Program-made: the position numbers and the translations under genes
DNA from: Amblyornis subalaris
Taxonomy: Eukaryota > Chordata > Aves > Passeriformes > Ptilonorhynchidae
Assembly: GCA_018881555.1 (NCBI GenBank)
Contig: JACAXG010000002.1
Coordinates: forward strand, 20,349,183 to 20,413,182
DNA: 64,000 nt
Direction of reading: 5' to 3'
The notes under the pieces: model-generated
Seen by the model: only the letters and a program-made list of their open reading frames with translations
The model's database searches: none
Told to the model about the DNA's origin: nothing
Shown: piece by piece, positions 1-12,327 of the stretch
Position numbering within the stretch: position 1 is the stretch's first letter
Layout: each line of letters starts with the position of its first letter

Positions 1-513
1 AAAATAAAAGGAGGAGGAAGAAATTATTAGATATAAAACAAACGAAGGAAAAAGAAACATTGGAGTTGGAGATCAGTTTTTCACAGATGAAATAAATCTA
101 GAGAAATCCCAGAAAAAATACATGTGACTTTTCACACTATTTTGCTATTCAAGAACACCATACATAATTCCTTAGCAGAAGTAAAATAAATACTGATTGA
201 ATATGAGTCTAATCATGGATGATTTTCCAAATGACATAAAAAAGAAGATATCATCCTGTATTGCATTCCAGAGAGAATACATGACACTCTACGAGTGGAA
301 ATCACTGTAAATGTTGAAAAACAAAGAAGAAAAAAAGGAAATCCACAAGCCCTTCCACTTTGCGATTTGCAGGTCAGACAACATGGGACTTGCCTGAAAT
401 ATATTTTTATTCAAAAGTAATTGTAATGAAAGCTGTCATTTAAAAAAAGAAAATTATTTTTTAATAAAGAACCCAGGAGCAGAGAATATCTTTAAATGGA
501 AGCTGCTGTGTTT

Positions 514-561
514 ACTGAAATCTGGATATGTTTATATGTACACTGAAATCTGGACATGTTT
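514..561. repeat. Pair of 20-nt direct repeats
   Basis: ACTGAAATCTGGATATGTTT at 514-533 recurs at 542-561 with one change (T to C). The copies are offset by 28 bp. This is probably a local slippage duplication with no known function. Confidence 0.7.
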
Positions 562-2386
562 TTTAAAAATATTTATTAAGAGAACAAATATCGTCATTTG
601 AAAGCTTAATGTTTTAAGCAATTGTTCATAAATAAACATATCTGCATTATAATTAAGAAAAAATATGGTATCTTGAAATTTTCAGAATAATAATAGGTTT
701 ATCCCCTTAAGATACAAAGTAGTTATAAGAATAGTCAGTAACCATAGTAGCTTCATAAAAAAAATATGCTATCTGAAGAACCTCTGTTACAGAAAGTTTA
801 CTGATGGAATAAAATCTCCAAAGAAAAGCAGACAGAATGAATCAAGCAAAGTTAAAAGGACTTAATTATCAAAATCAAAGTCATGTAACAATATTGTTAT
901 TGTATGCTTTCAAATCTATCTTATAATTCCTTTTTGATCTTTTGTGGTAGCAACATGAGGAGCAAGCAATGACATCCACACTTAGGACAACAAATTCTGC
1001 TGCAAGCCTTATGCAATCCATTGGGANCAAGATTTCCTGTGATGGGCACAGCACTATTCAGCCAGCTCTGCTGCAAATACTTGTATCCTCCTGTTCCCAT
1101 ACTCCTTTCTTATTTTTGCCCTCAATCTTGTGGAGTCCTCTAAATAGGAACACTCCAGAGGCCGTTTGAGTCCAGGCAGGTTTTATCTTCCTGCATAAAA
1201 GGGGCCTAATGTCAGGGCTGAAGCCATTCGTGCTGCTTGAACACCTCACAGGCTGTGAAGAGTTGTGTACTTCCTGAGATGCCCTTTCCTCCCAGGCTCA
1301 GATCTGGGTCCATGGCTTCCAGGTTTACTTTTCAAGGAGGACAGGAATCCTGGCATGAAGTCAGAATGCAGCCAGCATGCTCNCAGTTCTCACAGTTCAA
1401 CTGTGGGCAAAATTTCGCATTGGCTGCCTCGAGCTATTAAAATAGACTTGTGCTTGATCACAGGCAGTTCAGTGAAGATCTTTTCTCTATCAATAGTGAA
1501 AGTCAGCTTAACATGCAGAGCATTAAGGATTGCAAAGCACAGAAAGGACAAAAACAATGAGAAACACAGATGCTGCTGCATTGGGGAAGTGGTGCTACTT
1601 CAGTTGGACTTGACTCTGTAACTTGTCTCCTCACTCCAGAAATTACTGCAGCTGCAGGCAAGTCATGATCAGTGTTTAGGTACAAAAAAATTAACAAAGA
1701 CATGAAGGTCAGGACTCTCTGAAAAGAAATAAAAATATAAAGCCTCATCAGAGTGGACAGAGGCTGAGGCAGTGGAGAGCAGAAAGGCAATCAGAATTTT
1801 CTCTCCTTAACTTATACAGTGGAATTTGCCCTTCCACAGAGCAGTGAAACATTCATAGCTAATAAGTAGTGAGCCAAGCATGAATACTCTTGCTACATTT
1901 TTGTATAATGTTAAAGCAAATAATTTACAGTAAGAAAGAATATTTATTGCATAAATAACTAGAATATCTAAAATTACAGTAGTGAACAGTAATATATAAN
2001 TTGCAGAAAAGATTTTTCCAAGTACAGAGAGTAAAGAGGAACATTTTTCTGGAAGCAGGTTGTTCTCCAATTGTTCATGTAAAACTCCTTTTCTCTTCTT
2101 TTTTGTGTTTTTGGAGAGCAGATAGTATTAATCAATCACTGCTGGAGGCAAAGAAATATGAGTGTCCCACTTTGAGGTAATANAGAAATAATTAGGCCCC
2201 CCCTTACCACTTACCAGAGGGGGAAAAAAAAGAAAATAGAGAAGGAAAAAAAAAACACCCACCCAAAAAACTCCTGAAAGATTCACTTCTGTCCTCTGTT
2301 CTTGGACAAGAACTACAGGTTATATNGAAATGGATAGGTATTCCCTAAGGGAGGAGACAAGGAAGATTCGTTACAGAGACTGATCA

Positions 2387-2731
2387 CCTGCTCGTGTTAC
2401 TGAACTGACTCCCAGGTACCCTTTCACATTCACAAATCTCATCCACAAACACACTCAATCGTGGTGTTGCAGCGGTCGCTTCTGCAGCAAAGGCACCAAA
2501 AGAATTTCTGCTACAGCTCTCAATTTTCAGTCCTTGCAAACTGGCAATTTCATGATACATTGCTTCATCTTGTCTTATTCCGCTGCATCTCGGACGCCCT
2601 CTGAACTATGCTTTCTCAAATGACAAAGCCTACTGCTTTCTGCTCTTCTTATCACAGGTTTTAAAACAGCCTGTCCTTTCACACCAAAGTCACTGTCTAC
2701 CATGTTGATAGATATTTCTGTTTTCTCGAGG
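2387..2731 (-). pseudogene. Unassigned coding-like patch, frame-disrupted
   Basis: Two partly overlapping open frames run on the minus strand. The first opens after a good acceptor-like site (pyrimidine tract ending CCTGTAG, next base 2731) and runs to a TAA at 2577-2575; it contains a stretch reading KTEISINMVDSDFGVKGQAV. The second is open for 73 codons from 2605 to 2387 and includes PRLSVFVDEICECERV; it ends at TGA 2386-2384. The residue mix of both looks protein-like, and a single frame shift near 2580-2600 would join them. This would fit a decayed processed copy or a terminal exon with a frameshift. I do not recognise a family. Open stretches of this size also arise by chance, so confidence is low. 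Confidence 0.2.
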
Positions 2732-5414
2732 CTACAGGCAGGAAAGACCATGCCAAAAATCCCATGCATTTATATTTTGTAGAAAGAAAACAGCCTAGGA
2801 GGTTATGGATTTTTTGGTGGGTTTTTTTGGGAAGATTGATGGAGGGGTGGTGTTAGGTCCATTGTTTCTTTCTTTGATTAGTTTTTGCTGTATGAGAAAC
2901 TACTAAAAACCCACAGAAAACTGCGATCAACAATGAATGTCCATGGAAGAAAATAACAATGGGATAAGCATGTGGCAACAACCCCCTGAAACTATCACAG
3001 CNTCTTAGCTAAAGGACTTCCTAGCTTGTTCCCAGCTTGGGGATCTCCTCAACTGAAAGCTGTTTAACAGACCTCACTGGGATTTTGTTCTCCCATGTAT
3101 TAATTTGACTGATTCTTGAGCTCATAAAAACTGTTTCTTCACAGCAGAATATGGGAAGGTCTCCCACAGAACCTGTAGATGTGTTGTGGATAAATGCTCA
3201 AGTTGCTTGGTTTGAGCTCATTTGCTGTGCAGCACGGTCAGGGTCAGTTCAGCTGCTTCTCCANCACAATGCAAGGAATTCTTGCATATTTATAATTATT
3301 TAGTCTTCTGCTAGCACTGTCCTTTACTTTAATTTGTTCTTTTTTCTCCAATGTGTTTTACCCACTTTGACCTACTGATGGGAAGATTTCATTTAGTGAA
3401 GCCTTGTTATTTTAGACTTTGATTGTAACATGGGTATTCCAGTTGCCTGGTAAATTTTCTCCACTTTGCACACATTCCCATTTCAACTTATCATGCTGGA
3501 GCTTGGCTGACTAAAATCGTGTAGAATATTTAGATTATGACCTCCTCAGGGTCCTGAACAGTGCAGTCATGCCTTCTTACCTCTACTGGAAAAGCTTTCT
3601 CCAGTTTTCTTCCTTTATTTACCACTGGTGACGCACGAGAGCCTTAGTAATCCTTCAGTGCATGACCTTGTCTACCATAATGCAAATTTCCATCTCACTT
3701 GTTATCCAGCTCACACAAATTTTCCTGAATGAAATTCCCACCTCCCCATTATTGAGAAAGTTTCCCAGCTTTGAAGCAGCATCTGAGCAGCCTAACTGCA
3801 CATCCTTTAAAAAGTGTCTCTTTCACAAGCCTATGCCTTTAACCCAACTCTCCCTGAAGCCGCTCTTGTGGAAGGCATTTTGCCATGGCAGCTCGACTGG
3901 AAGCAAGGCAACAGCAGCAAGCTTCCTTCAGGGCAGCACATCACACACCCAGAATTAGAGAAATGAAAGTGTTTGAAGGAAATGTGGTCTGTTTAGCGCA
4001 ACAAGCCACATGTCAAGTTCCTANGAGGCTGAGCTATATTAAGGAACAAATGTCAAGACATATTACACTTCTGACAGGCCCAGTGTCTCTCGTGGGCGCG
4101 GGGAAGAGTGCTGAAATAGGCCTACTATACCTATGAGAGAAAGGGGTAAAAGGTCATCCCAGTTCCCCAGTGCAGGAGACTGGCTTCTTATAAGCAGCCC
4201 GTGAANGTTAACACTGGCATCAGGGAGTGTTGAAAACCCAGCTATAAGGGCTTCTCTGCCAGACTTCTCTCTTTTGCAGGGATGTGAGCATGTCTAGACT
4301 TAATGGGAACTTCCCTGGACATGCAAAGGTTACTTGGAGTACATGTACATACTCAGAAATGCACCAGCAGACATTAATTAGGCTAATACTAGCTGACTGA
4401 ATCCTGTCAATAAAAGTTCCTTAATTTGACATCTTCCATTAAAAAATATTCATAATAAAAATCCTTCTGGAAAACTGAAGTTGTTTTTCTGTGTATCCTC
4501 ACTACCAATATAATAATACTTAATAGTACCTGGAAAGTGACTAATGACAACATAAAATTTATGTCAAAACTCTATTTTGCAATCAATGGATTATAACTAG
4601 CAGATTATAGCTGTCCTTGGTGCCCTGATAAACCAAAGAAATAAAGTTACTTCAAGATAAGACCTTAGAAAAGGTTAAAAAAATAATTTACAAAGTATTT
4701 CTTAAAGACCTGCCTTCCAGTTCACAAGAGCTAAACAGGCCAAAGATGCACCTTGTTAAAAGAGAGCCAGTACTATGCTCACATTTTCTGCTCACTATTA
4801 CTTTGCATTTTAGGGAAGACTTCAGGTAATATTAAAAGACACAGCAATCAACACTTTCTTATCAAGGAATAACTTTCCTGAATATTAGAAGTGGCTGGTA
4901 ATGGAGTGACTTTAACTTAAGGCAGGCAAATCTCTTAAGGACATACTCAGTATGAAATGCTATTCTTCAAGGTGAGGTACAAAACCAGGATTTGCCTGCT
5001 TTGAGTAATAGTTTTCTGTACTCAGGTGGCATGCAGGTAAAGTGGAACCTCCCAAAATCCTCCTGTTCCATCCAGGCGAACTTTCAATAAACCTCTGTAA
5101 ATACTTTGCAGTTGAAGGTTTTCTTCTAATTCTGCCAGTCTGGTAACTGGTCCCTTTCTGTCTCCTAGACACAGAGTCAACCTAACCAGTTATGGCAATT
5201 ACACACAACTATCTATTATATAACTGCTTATCAACTTAATTCAGAGTTCTATGTGTTTACCCTCTGCCATCCAGTCCAAATTCCATCAAAATAAATTTAA
5301 AAAACCAAACGTGCTGATTTCAGGGGGNACTGAGTTAGTTATGGCCATATTCTCACAGTTCTCTTCACTTTATTTAGTTTTCTTCTTTTTTTTTAACATT
5401 CAGTTACTGTATTT

Positions 5415-6005
5415 TATTGTGGTTTAACCCCAGCTGGCAACTAAGCACCACACAGCTGCTCACTAACGCCCTCAGCAGTGGGATCAGGGAGAGAACTGGA
5501 AGAGTAAAAGTGAAAAATATTTGTGTGTTGAGATAAAAAGAGTTTAACAGGTGAAGCAAAAACCACACACACACAAGCAAAACAAAACAAAGAATTCATT
5601 CACCACTCCCCGTGGGCAGGCAGGTGTTCAGCCATCCCCGGGAAAGCAGGGCTCCGTCACNGGTAACCGTGACTTAGGGAGACAAACACCATAACTCTGC
5701 ACATCCCCCTTCCTTGTTCTTCCCCTGGCTTTATATGCTGAGTATGGTGCCACATGGTATGAAATATCCCTGTGGTCAGTTGGGGTCAGCTGTCCCAGCT
5801 GTGTCCCCTCCCAGCTCCTTGTGCACCCCCAGCCCCCTCCCTGGTGGNGTGGTGTCTGAAAAGGCCTTGATNCTGTGTAAGCCCTGCTCAGCAATAATAG
5901 AAACATCTCTATATTATCAACAGTGCCTTCAGCACAAATCCAAAACATAAACTCACGCTAGTTACTACAAAGAAAATTAACTCTACCCCAGACAAANTTA
6001 GCACG
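5415..6005 (-). mobile_element. Solo LTR, ERVL-like avian endogenous retrovirus
   Basis: The sequence follows a widespread avian LTR from end to end. The plus strand has TTTAACCCCAGCTGGCAACT near one end and AAATTAACTCTACCCCAG near the other. The element is on the minus strand: a TATAAAG box reads at about 5735-5729, and the segment matching the TTAAACTGTCTTTATCTCAA polyadenylation region lies near 5550-5525. The 5-bp word TATTT sits directly outside both ends (5410-5414 and 6006-6010), fitting a target-site duplication. The LTR termini have decayed from TG/CA to CG/TA, so it is not young. No gag, pol or env sequence adjoins it, so it is a solo LTR. The exact family name is not certain. Confidence 0.88.
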
Positions 6006-6010
6006 TATTT

Positions 6011-8758
6011 TTATTTTTGTTTCATTTTCTATGAATCTCTAGCTTTGGTGCTACAAAACAGTTGTTGGTCTTCGCAGAGTCTCCCCACCTACCGGTAATC
6101 AGAATAACAGATCACCTCAAATCTGAGATTTCTCATCCATTGTCTGCATAAAATTTTCAGCGCCAGGGAATGTGAAAAGATGTGAAAATATGTTAAAACA
6201 GATGATCAGTAAAATCTGGCAACAGGTTTCTTCTAACACAATACCCCCCATTCCAATCTATAGAACAAGCTATATTGTATATAGAATTGTATTTTGTACT
6301 ATAGTTTATAATAGCCCTCTTCCAAAACCTCTTTCTCCAAAGGACTGAGCATTATACAGTAGTGACGAAATTCAGAGCTTCCATTCCTAAAAGAGATGTG
6401 TAATGGCTGGGGTTTTTCTCAGGTTCCAGAAATAGATATAAAAGAGAAAAAATAATCCACAGGGAACTTTTCTGTCGTAACGTGTACTGGAGAGATCAAT
6501 TACAAGAGCATAAAAATGTGAAACCTTGTCATTACAATAGTGTTACTCACATCTGTGAAAACTGGGAGAAGAAGGGTCTGCAAAGTATTAATTTGAACTT
6601 AAAAAATTAATTGGTTTTTTTATGCCAATGCCTCTTTTTCCAAACACTCTGCTTGCATGAGCATTCAAATCAAACAAGTTTTCTCTCATATGTTCTGTGG
6701 ACAATGTCAGTATCACAATATTGCTGTGAGGAATCAGAGTTAATTTCATAGATTCCCATTCTATTCTTTGTAACAGCCACACCATATTTGCTGGCAAAGA
6801 ATTTTTTATCCACCAGCACAGCAAACTCAGGCAGGGACCTGAGACTCACACTGTGCTTTTTTTTCCAATACTAACTTGTTATCACCTCTAACTGCGACAC
6901 ACTTGCTGGTGATACCAGCGCCACTGTGCAAAGTAATAAACAGTTCTGACTTTTTCTCAAATGTCTCCTAATACTGGTGTTAATGTAAAGTAATTTTTGT
7001 CAAGGAAGTACACGAGATGATTCGACAATTGTTTTTACTTACTNACAGCAAGCCTACGAAAAACTGGTGAAAGGGTGAAACATGCTCAGGCCTTGCAAAT
7101 ATTTACATGCAAATTCTATTTCTTTCTGTTACAGAATTAACTTGAATTCGCAGGCACAGAGAACTGGGCTAAAACAGAGNAGTGAGATTTCTATTTTCTC
7201 TCCTTTTTACCCATTCCATCCTTGAAATATGGAGTGAAAAACTGAAGCATCTATGTTTGCAGAATCAGTCACAATTTTTGGTAGGCCAGGAATTCATCAT
7301 GGGAAATGGCATCAGTGCCATTTGACTGTAGAAGAATATTTCCACATTCCTGTTCTAGAACAAGGTCTCTAGAATTAAGCCTGTGCCAAAAGGTGCTTTC
7401 AAGAAAACATCATGATGGCTCCTCATGCAGCAGAGCATTTAAACACATGCTTAACATTGAGTGGCTGAAAATTCCTACCCGAAGAAAAACATTTTCATCC
7501 CTAAAGTTAAGCACATGCCTACGTTTTTATTAAATGAAGTACTATGGGAAGAGAACATCTAGTCCTATGAAAACACAAATATGAGCCTGTATCTTTGGGC
7601 ACAGTTTTTTTGTTTAGCTGTGTTTTTTTATCTTTTTTTTTCCCTTTATAATAGACTACTGTTTCACAGAATACAATGAAAGATAGATATACACACGAAA
7701 TGGACATCAGCACATTGATTTCATCCTGTATCTCCATCTGAATGTTGGCAAAAAAAAACCCCAAACCAAAGATAATTTATCTGACCAATAAATCCTCCCA
7801 AAGCTTTTGCTTTAACTGATGGGTACTTTGAATACTAGTCCAAGATGGCACATTTAATACATGAAATAAAAATACACAGTTTAAGGGGAAAAACTGAACA
7901 TGTTTTTGTTTCTATTAGCCAGAAGATATCGTTATCTAATGGGGTTTTTTTAAGTCTTTCAAACTAACATTTCTAGGTCAATAGACAGATTTTGGCTAGA
8001 AAGCTTTCATTCAGTAATGGATCGGGGTAGTGTTTCCAACCACATTGCCTGTAAAAAAGGTCACGATGCATTTTTATGACCTTCTGACTCTTTGCCCTGG
8101 TATCCAAGGTACAGTGATACAGAGGGTCTCAAATGACTCACACAGAAGGGTTCAAAGCCAAAATGTTTTCAACCTTTAGCAATATGCCAGAGCACCATAA
8201 GTACCTCTTTCACTCTTTATCTTTCATCTCGTCCAAGAGGTACAGTTTTGCTGTTTTAAAAACAAAGCATAAAGCATGTTTTCATATGCCACATTTGTGT
8301 AATGGGGGTGTTGTTTTCAGAAATTTTTTTTCATTGTTTTTATGGTGGTTAGTTTGTATTTTTTGCACTGTGTTTCATAAGAATATTACTTTTATGTATC
8401 ATCTTAATATTATTGTAATAATTTTTATCATCATGAATGCCATCCCTTTGAATCAACTGTTGGCCTCCAAACTTCTGATGTGACCAGAGCAGATTTTCTC
8501 TTCTGATCAGGGATGTTACTGTCTTAAAGAGTATCAGGTCCTGTTTCCTTAATGTTAGTGTCTTATCTTCCCCCATATGACAGAATGCCTGATGGTAATC
8601 TCTCTCATAAAGTAGAGACAAACTATTACAACACTTGAATAGAGTAATTTTACTTCTCCTTTTGTCTTCCTTATTCTTTCGTCACTTTTTGCTAAATAGA
8701 AATGCTTCTCAGCTTTGTTATTTCCCCATGAGGTGGATTTTCCCTTCTCTCTCCTCTT
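6011..8758. other. Anonymous AT-rich non-coding DNA
   Basis: No repeat family, RNA gene or convincing coding frame was seen. The sequence is A/T-rich with short T-runs, for example around 7600-7640. The reading frames here, including one of 116 codons at 8133-8483, have low-complexity hydrophobic translations typical of chance ORFs in AT-rich DNA. Confidence 0.6.
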
Positions 8759-9250
8759 CATAGAATCATAGAATCATTAAGGTTGGAAAAGACCTTTAAG
8801 AACATCGAGTTCAATCATTCACCTGGCATTGATAAGCCCACTATGTCCCTAAGAGCCACAGCTACACATCTTTTAAATACTTACAGGGATGATGACTCCA
8901 CCACTTCTTTGGGCAGCCTGTTTCAATGCTTGACAACCTTTTCCATGAAAAAAATTTCCTAATATCCAATCTCTGGCACAACCTGAAGCTGCTTCCTCTT
9001 GTCATATCTCTTGTTATGTGGGAAAAGACACTGATCCCCACCTCACAACAACTTTTTCTCAGGTACTTGGTAAAGAGTGTTAAAGTTCCCCTGAGCCTCT
9101 TTTTCTCCAGATTAAACAATTCCCTCAGGTTCTTCACATCAGACTTATGTTCCCAACTCTTCCCCAGCTCCGTTGCCCTTCTCTGGACATACTCCAGCAC
9201 CTCAACGTCTTGCTTGTAATGAGGGGCCCAAAACTGAACAAGGGATTCAA
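8759..9250 (-). mobile_element. CR1 LINE, 5'-truncated, minus strand
   Basis: The plus strand begins CATAGAATCATAGAATCATT followed by AAGGTTGGAAAAGACC, the reverse complement of the CR1 3' tail. Reading the minus strand from 9200 to 8862 gives a decayed C-terminus of CR1 ORF2 (the endonuclease/reverse transcriptase protein). Pieces such as LEYVQRRATELGK and the downstream NLEKKRLRGTL are recognisable. The match fades near 9250 at a segment equivalent to 'GGGGCCCAAAACTGAACA'. The element is 5'-truncated, as is normal for CR1, and dead. No clear target-site duplication was seen, as expected for CR1. Confidence 0.93.
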
Positions 9251-9554
9251 TAAATTGCTTTACACATTTTCTCTTTCCCTTAGCCCAGAAAAATTCTTTT
9301 TAAAATTAAATTAAATCCTATTACCCACCAAAATCAAGTGGCGACATCCAAACACTTATTGAAATTGCTTTTGGCTGCTACTAATTGCCGAATTGTGCCC
9401 AAGTTTTATTTTGGGAATGTTAGCAGGTGTGAGCCCAAACCATCCCTTGTGCTGTGGCAAGATTTTAGCAGTATGGAGGACTGAGTTGCAGTGCCCAGGA
9501 ATATTCTCTGATGGTCTTTGATCTGTTTCAAAATCGGGTATTGAAGATTAAGTC
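9251..9554. other. Unassigned spacer between CR1 and LTR
   Basis: A/T-rich host sequence with no recognised feature. Its right end is the target into which the ERVK-like LTR inserted. Confidence 0.6.
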
Positions 9555-9560
9555 ATCTAG
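9555..9560. repeat. Target-site duplication ATCTAG, left copy
   Basis: Directly abuts the TG terminus of the ERVK-like LTR and is identical to 10124-10129. Confidence 0.88.
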
Positions 9561-10123
9561 TGTCACGGCGTGGCCTCGTCCAGCTGGAGGTCAGTGGCCG
9601 CAACCTTCCTAGAAGCCTCACGCTTGTTTGGNGNTGCCTCAGTGTGGTGTGTGACAGCCGGTGGGAAAGGCACAGTGCCGTGCCTTCCACCCGCTAATCC
9701 CACCAGCGCAGGTGGTTCAGCAGGCAGTCGCACAGTCTACACCTTAAGACGGAATAAAGAGTCNGAGGTGGACCATCCTTATGATGTTCCACAGAAGGTC
9801 TTTATTCTTGAAGGGTCAGGGAAGGAGAGCTAAGAGAATAGGGTGACACAAGGTTTTATACAGCACAGACAAGGGGTGGAGAGAACACTGAGGGCCAACC
9901 ACGCTAGGGTTAGGGGGAGGAGAAAAGGTGGGACTACAGTATACAAACCAATAAGGGTAGGCGAGGGGAAGAGCAGGGGAACAAAGCCAATGGGGCGTCG
10001 AGTGAGGGAGAACATTCTGGAACATAACCATATACAGAACATAGATTGACAAGGATAAACCAACTGAATGGGGGAGCACACTACTCCAAGGCCTGGGTGA
10101 GAGAGACTTTCCTCCTTACCACA
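9561..10123 (-). mobile_element. Solo LTR, ERVK-like (betaretroviral), minus strand
   Basis: A 563-bp unit starts TGTCACGG and ends TTACCACA on the plus strand, so it has TG...CA termini. The identical 6-bp word ATCTAG lies directly outside each end (9555-9560 and 10124-10129). A 6-bp duplication is typical of betaretrovirus-like (ERVK) integration. Promoter signals read on the minus strand: TATAAAA at about 9860-9854 and AATAAA at 9806-9801. Two CCAAT boxes lie upstream in U3, inverted relative to the LTR (plus-strand CCAAT near 9948 and 9987). U3 is about 290 bp and U5 about 220 bp. No internal viral sequence remains, so it formed by LTR-LTR recombination. The intact termini and duplication suggest a younger insertion than the ERVL-like LTR at 5.4 kb. 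Confidence 0.9.
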
Positions 10124-10129
10124 ATCTAG
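10124..10129. repeat. Target-site duplication ATCTAG, right copy
   Basis: Directly abuts the CA terminus of the LTR. A third ATCTAG occurs at 10263-10268, beyond a GC-rich segment; see findings. Confidence 0.88.
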
Positions 10130-10262
10130 GGGGAGATCCTGGACTTTGGAGCCTTTACTTAATACAACACCTGGGCTCCCTGGCCCCACCGGCTCCTCGG
10201 TTACTTGTGTGGCTGGCCTATCCTCCGCAGCATCTCCAGCTGCAGGCCAAGCCACCACCATA
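10130..10262. other. Short GC-rich segment beside the ERVK-like LTR
   Basis: This roughly 133-bp stretch is clearly richer in G+C than its surroundings and holds several CpG's. On the minus strand it is open in one frame, with a Gly/Pro/Glu-rich translation (for example PATQVTEEPVGPGSPGVVL) that continues into the LTR. It is bordered by ATCTAG on both sides. It could be old host sequence, a leftover of retroviral internal sequence, or part of another element. I do not recognise it. Confidence 0.4.
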
Positions 10263-11322
10263 ATCTAGCTCTCTCTGAGACACACTATGCTATTTCAAAG
10301 GTGGATCACCAGAAGTTGCACACAACCCATAAAGAAAACATATGCTTTTGAGCCAAGAAATAGAATCTAAGAAAAATATAATTCCATGCATCCTTGAGCA
10401 TCCCCACTAACAGCAGGTACCTTTCTTTGCCCAGGGACTTGAACTGAGACTTTTATGTTTATATCCAGTTACCACAGACGAGACATGGCATGACTGGTTT
10501 TACCATATTAATCACATTTACATGAAAATTATATCAAGTCCACATTGTTTCATAGGGTCCATTTAACTCAGCAGAGATGTAATCTCCCATGGAAGAAAGA
10601 GTAAGCCTGGAATTAAAATGTTTTGTGACATGACAGTGTCCATATCTGCTGTTTCTGATGGAGGAGCAGTAATCTTCTATTAAACTGCAGTGAAATGTTT
10701 TGGACATTCTGTATTAACGTAGCAGTTTAACTAAGCATTTTAAGTCCAAATCTGTTGGGGAATCCCAGGCAGAGGAATACACAATATACTCTTTGCTAAT
10801 AAATGAGCAACAACTTTTTCTCATATTTATGTCAGAATTCTTCACAAACCCCCACTCATCGTTTCTGCTTTTGCATTGTTTTGGGGAAATCCACTATCTG
10901 ACGTGAGAAAAGGAAGAGAGAAAACGTGGAATTTCCACAAGGTGCAATTCAAACCTTGACTTCTTTGAAGGAAAAAATGTACAATATTTTAGAGTTAGTC
11001 ATCAGTCTCAGTGTTTTTCGTTCCTTCAGTTTCTGTCTGGTGCAATTCTTTTATATTGAATTCTTCAACATCTTCAGATCCTCTGTCATTAGAGAAGGGT
11101 CAGGAGGAGGGAGAGAATTCAGTGTCTGAAGAAGTCCAGTGTGGGAAGAGGAAGATTGAACAGCTAAAGAGACTTTCCCTAAATTCAAAGACAGATTGAG
11201 AGTGAGCAGAAAAATTACTCAGAGAAATGTGCGAAGTTTTATGGTTTGACTAAGTCTACACATTTTTTTTGTGTTAAAAAATAGAATTAGAAATTATTCT
11301 GGAAACTTTATAAAACATACAT

Positions 11323-11343
11323 ATTTGTTTGTTTGTTTGTTTC
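11323..11343. repeat. (TTTG)n simple repeat
   Basis: About five tandem GTTT units. Confidence 0.9.
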
Positions 11344-12300
11344 CACTGCTTTTCAAAACCAAAGACATCCTGAGTGGAAAGGAGATATTTGGAAAGGGTG
11401 AGCTCAGGTTATTGAGGCATGCAAGGAGTTGGAGCTGGCATGCTGAGGTTGTTGGAGCCCTGGACCTTATACTTTTAGAGTGCTATGTGATCAGCTTTGC
11501 ACAAAAGGATAACAGACTGGGTTGAACTTGCATCCAGAACAAAAAAGACACAATCAAACAAGAGTAAAAGGGTGTATTTTGCACCTATTTACAGGACTCG
11601 TATGAAAGTCTAAGAGAATATCAGTATGAGGAAAATAAATGTTTCGATAAACTGGTTAGATTTGAGAAATAAATCTGCAGTGTGAACCACCCTTCCTTGA
11701 TAATGGAAAGTCATTTTTTACAGAACTGTTCTTTATAATTTCAGCCTTCCTTTTCAACTCTTTCTTTTCTGTTTTCGCCTGGATTCTGTGTAAGCAAGCC
11801 TGAAGTTTTCAAAAGAATTTATCAATGAATCTGTACCTAATCCTACACTGTCTTTGCCTTGGAACTCATTCATTGAGAGCTTATTCATTTATTTGTAAAT
11901 ACAGTAGTTTTGCAAAACCAGTGACAGGAAAATTATCTACACCCATACTTTTCAACAACTGGCATATCATTCTAAATCTCATAGATATGATGGTTGTTAG
12001 TCATCTCAGAGTAAAACATGATGAAGTGGGAGTTTACTTTGTAGCATTGTTCTGATAATACAACATTCTGTTGGAAACTCATGCTAATGAAGACACAGTA
12101 TTACTTCAAGCAGAGAATGTAACATCATGTTCATTAGCAAAATTTTTCCTTGCTATAAAAATTTTGAAATTTTATTAGTTTTTTTTATAAAATAATTTTC
12201 TAAAAAACTGTGATATGGTTAGGGAAAAAGAAAATGCTTGAAACAAGAATAGCAAGCCCACCTGTAATCACCAGTTCAGTGTATCACTGCACTGTGGTGG

Positions 12301-12327
12301 TTTCTAAACTAAGTAGTAGTTTAGAAA
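12301..12327. repeat. Perfect 11-bp inverted repeat (hairpin)
   Basis: TTTCTAAACTA at 12301-12311 is the exact reverse complement of TAGTTTAGAAA at 12317-12327, with a 5-nt loop AGTAG. It could form a cruciform or an RNA hairpin, though the stem is too short for a typical miRNA precursor. Confidence 0.85.

Larger units (their letters stand above)
1..5409. other. Anonymous AT-rich non-coding DNA
   Basis: Mostly A/T-rich sequence with short homopolymers and no recognisable interspersed repeat. The reading frames here are short and carry no motif I recognise. Within it lie a small direct repeat near 0.5 kb and one coding-like patch at 2.39-2.73 kb, listed separately. Single N's occur at 1027, 1383, 2000 and elsewhere. 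Confidence 0.6.

Noticed and set aside
9830..10261. 143-codon minus-strand ORF as a retroviral gene
   Set aside because: Most of it lies inside U3 of the ERVK-like LTR. The remainder is the unassigned GC-rich flank.
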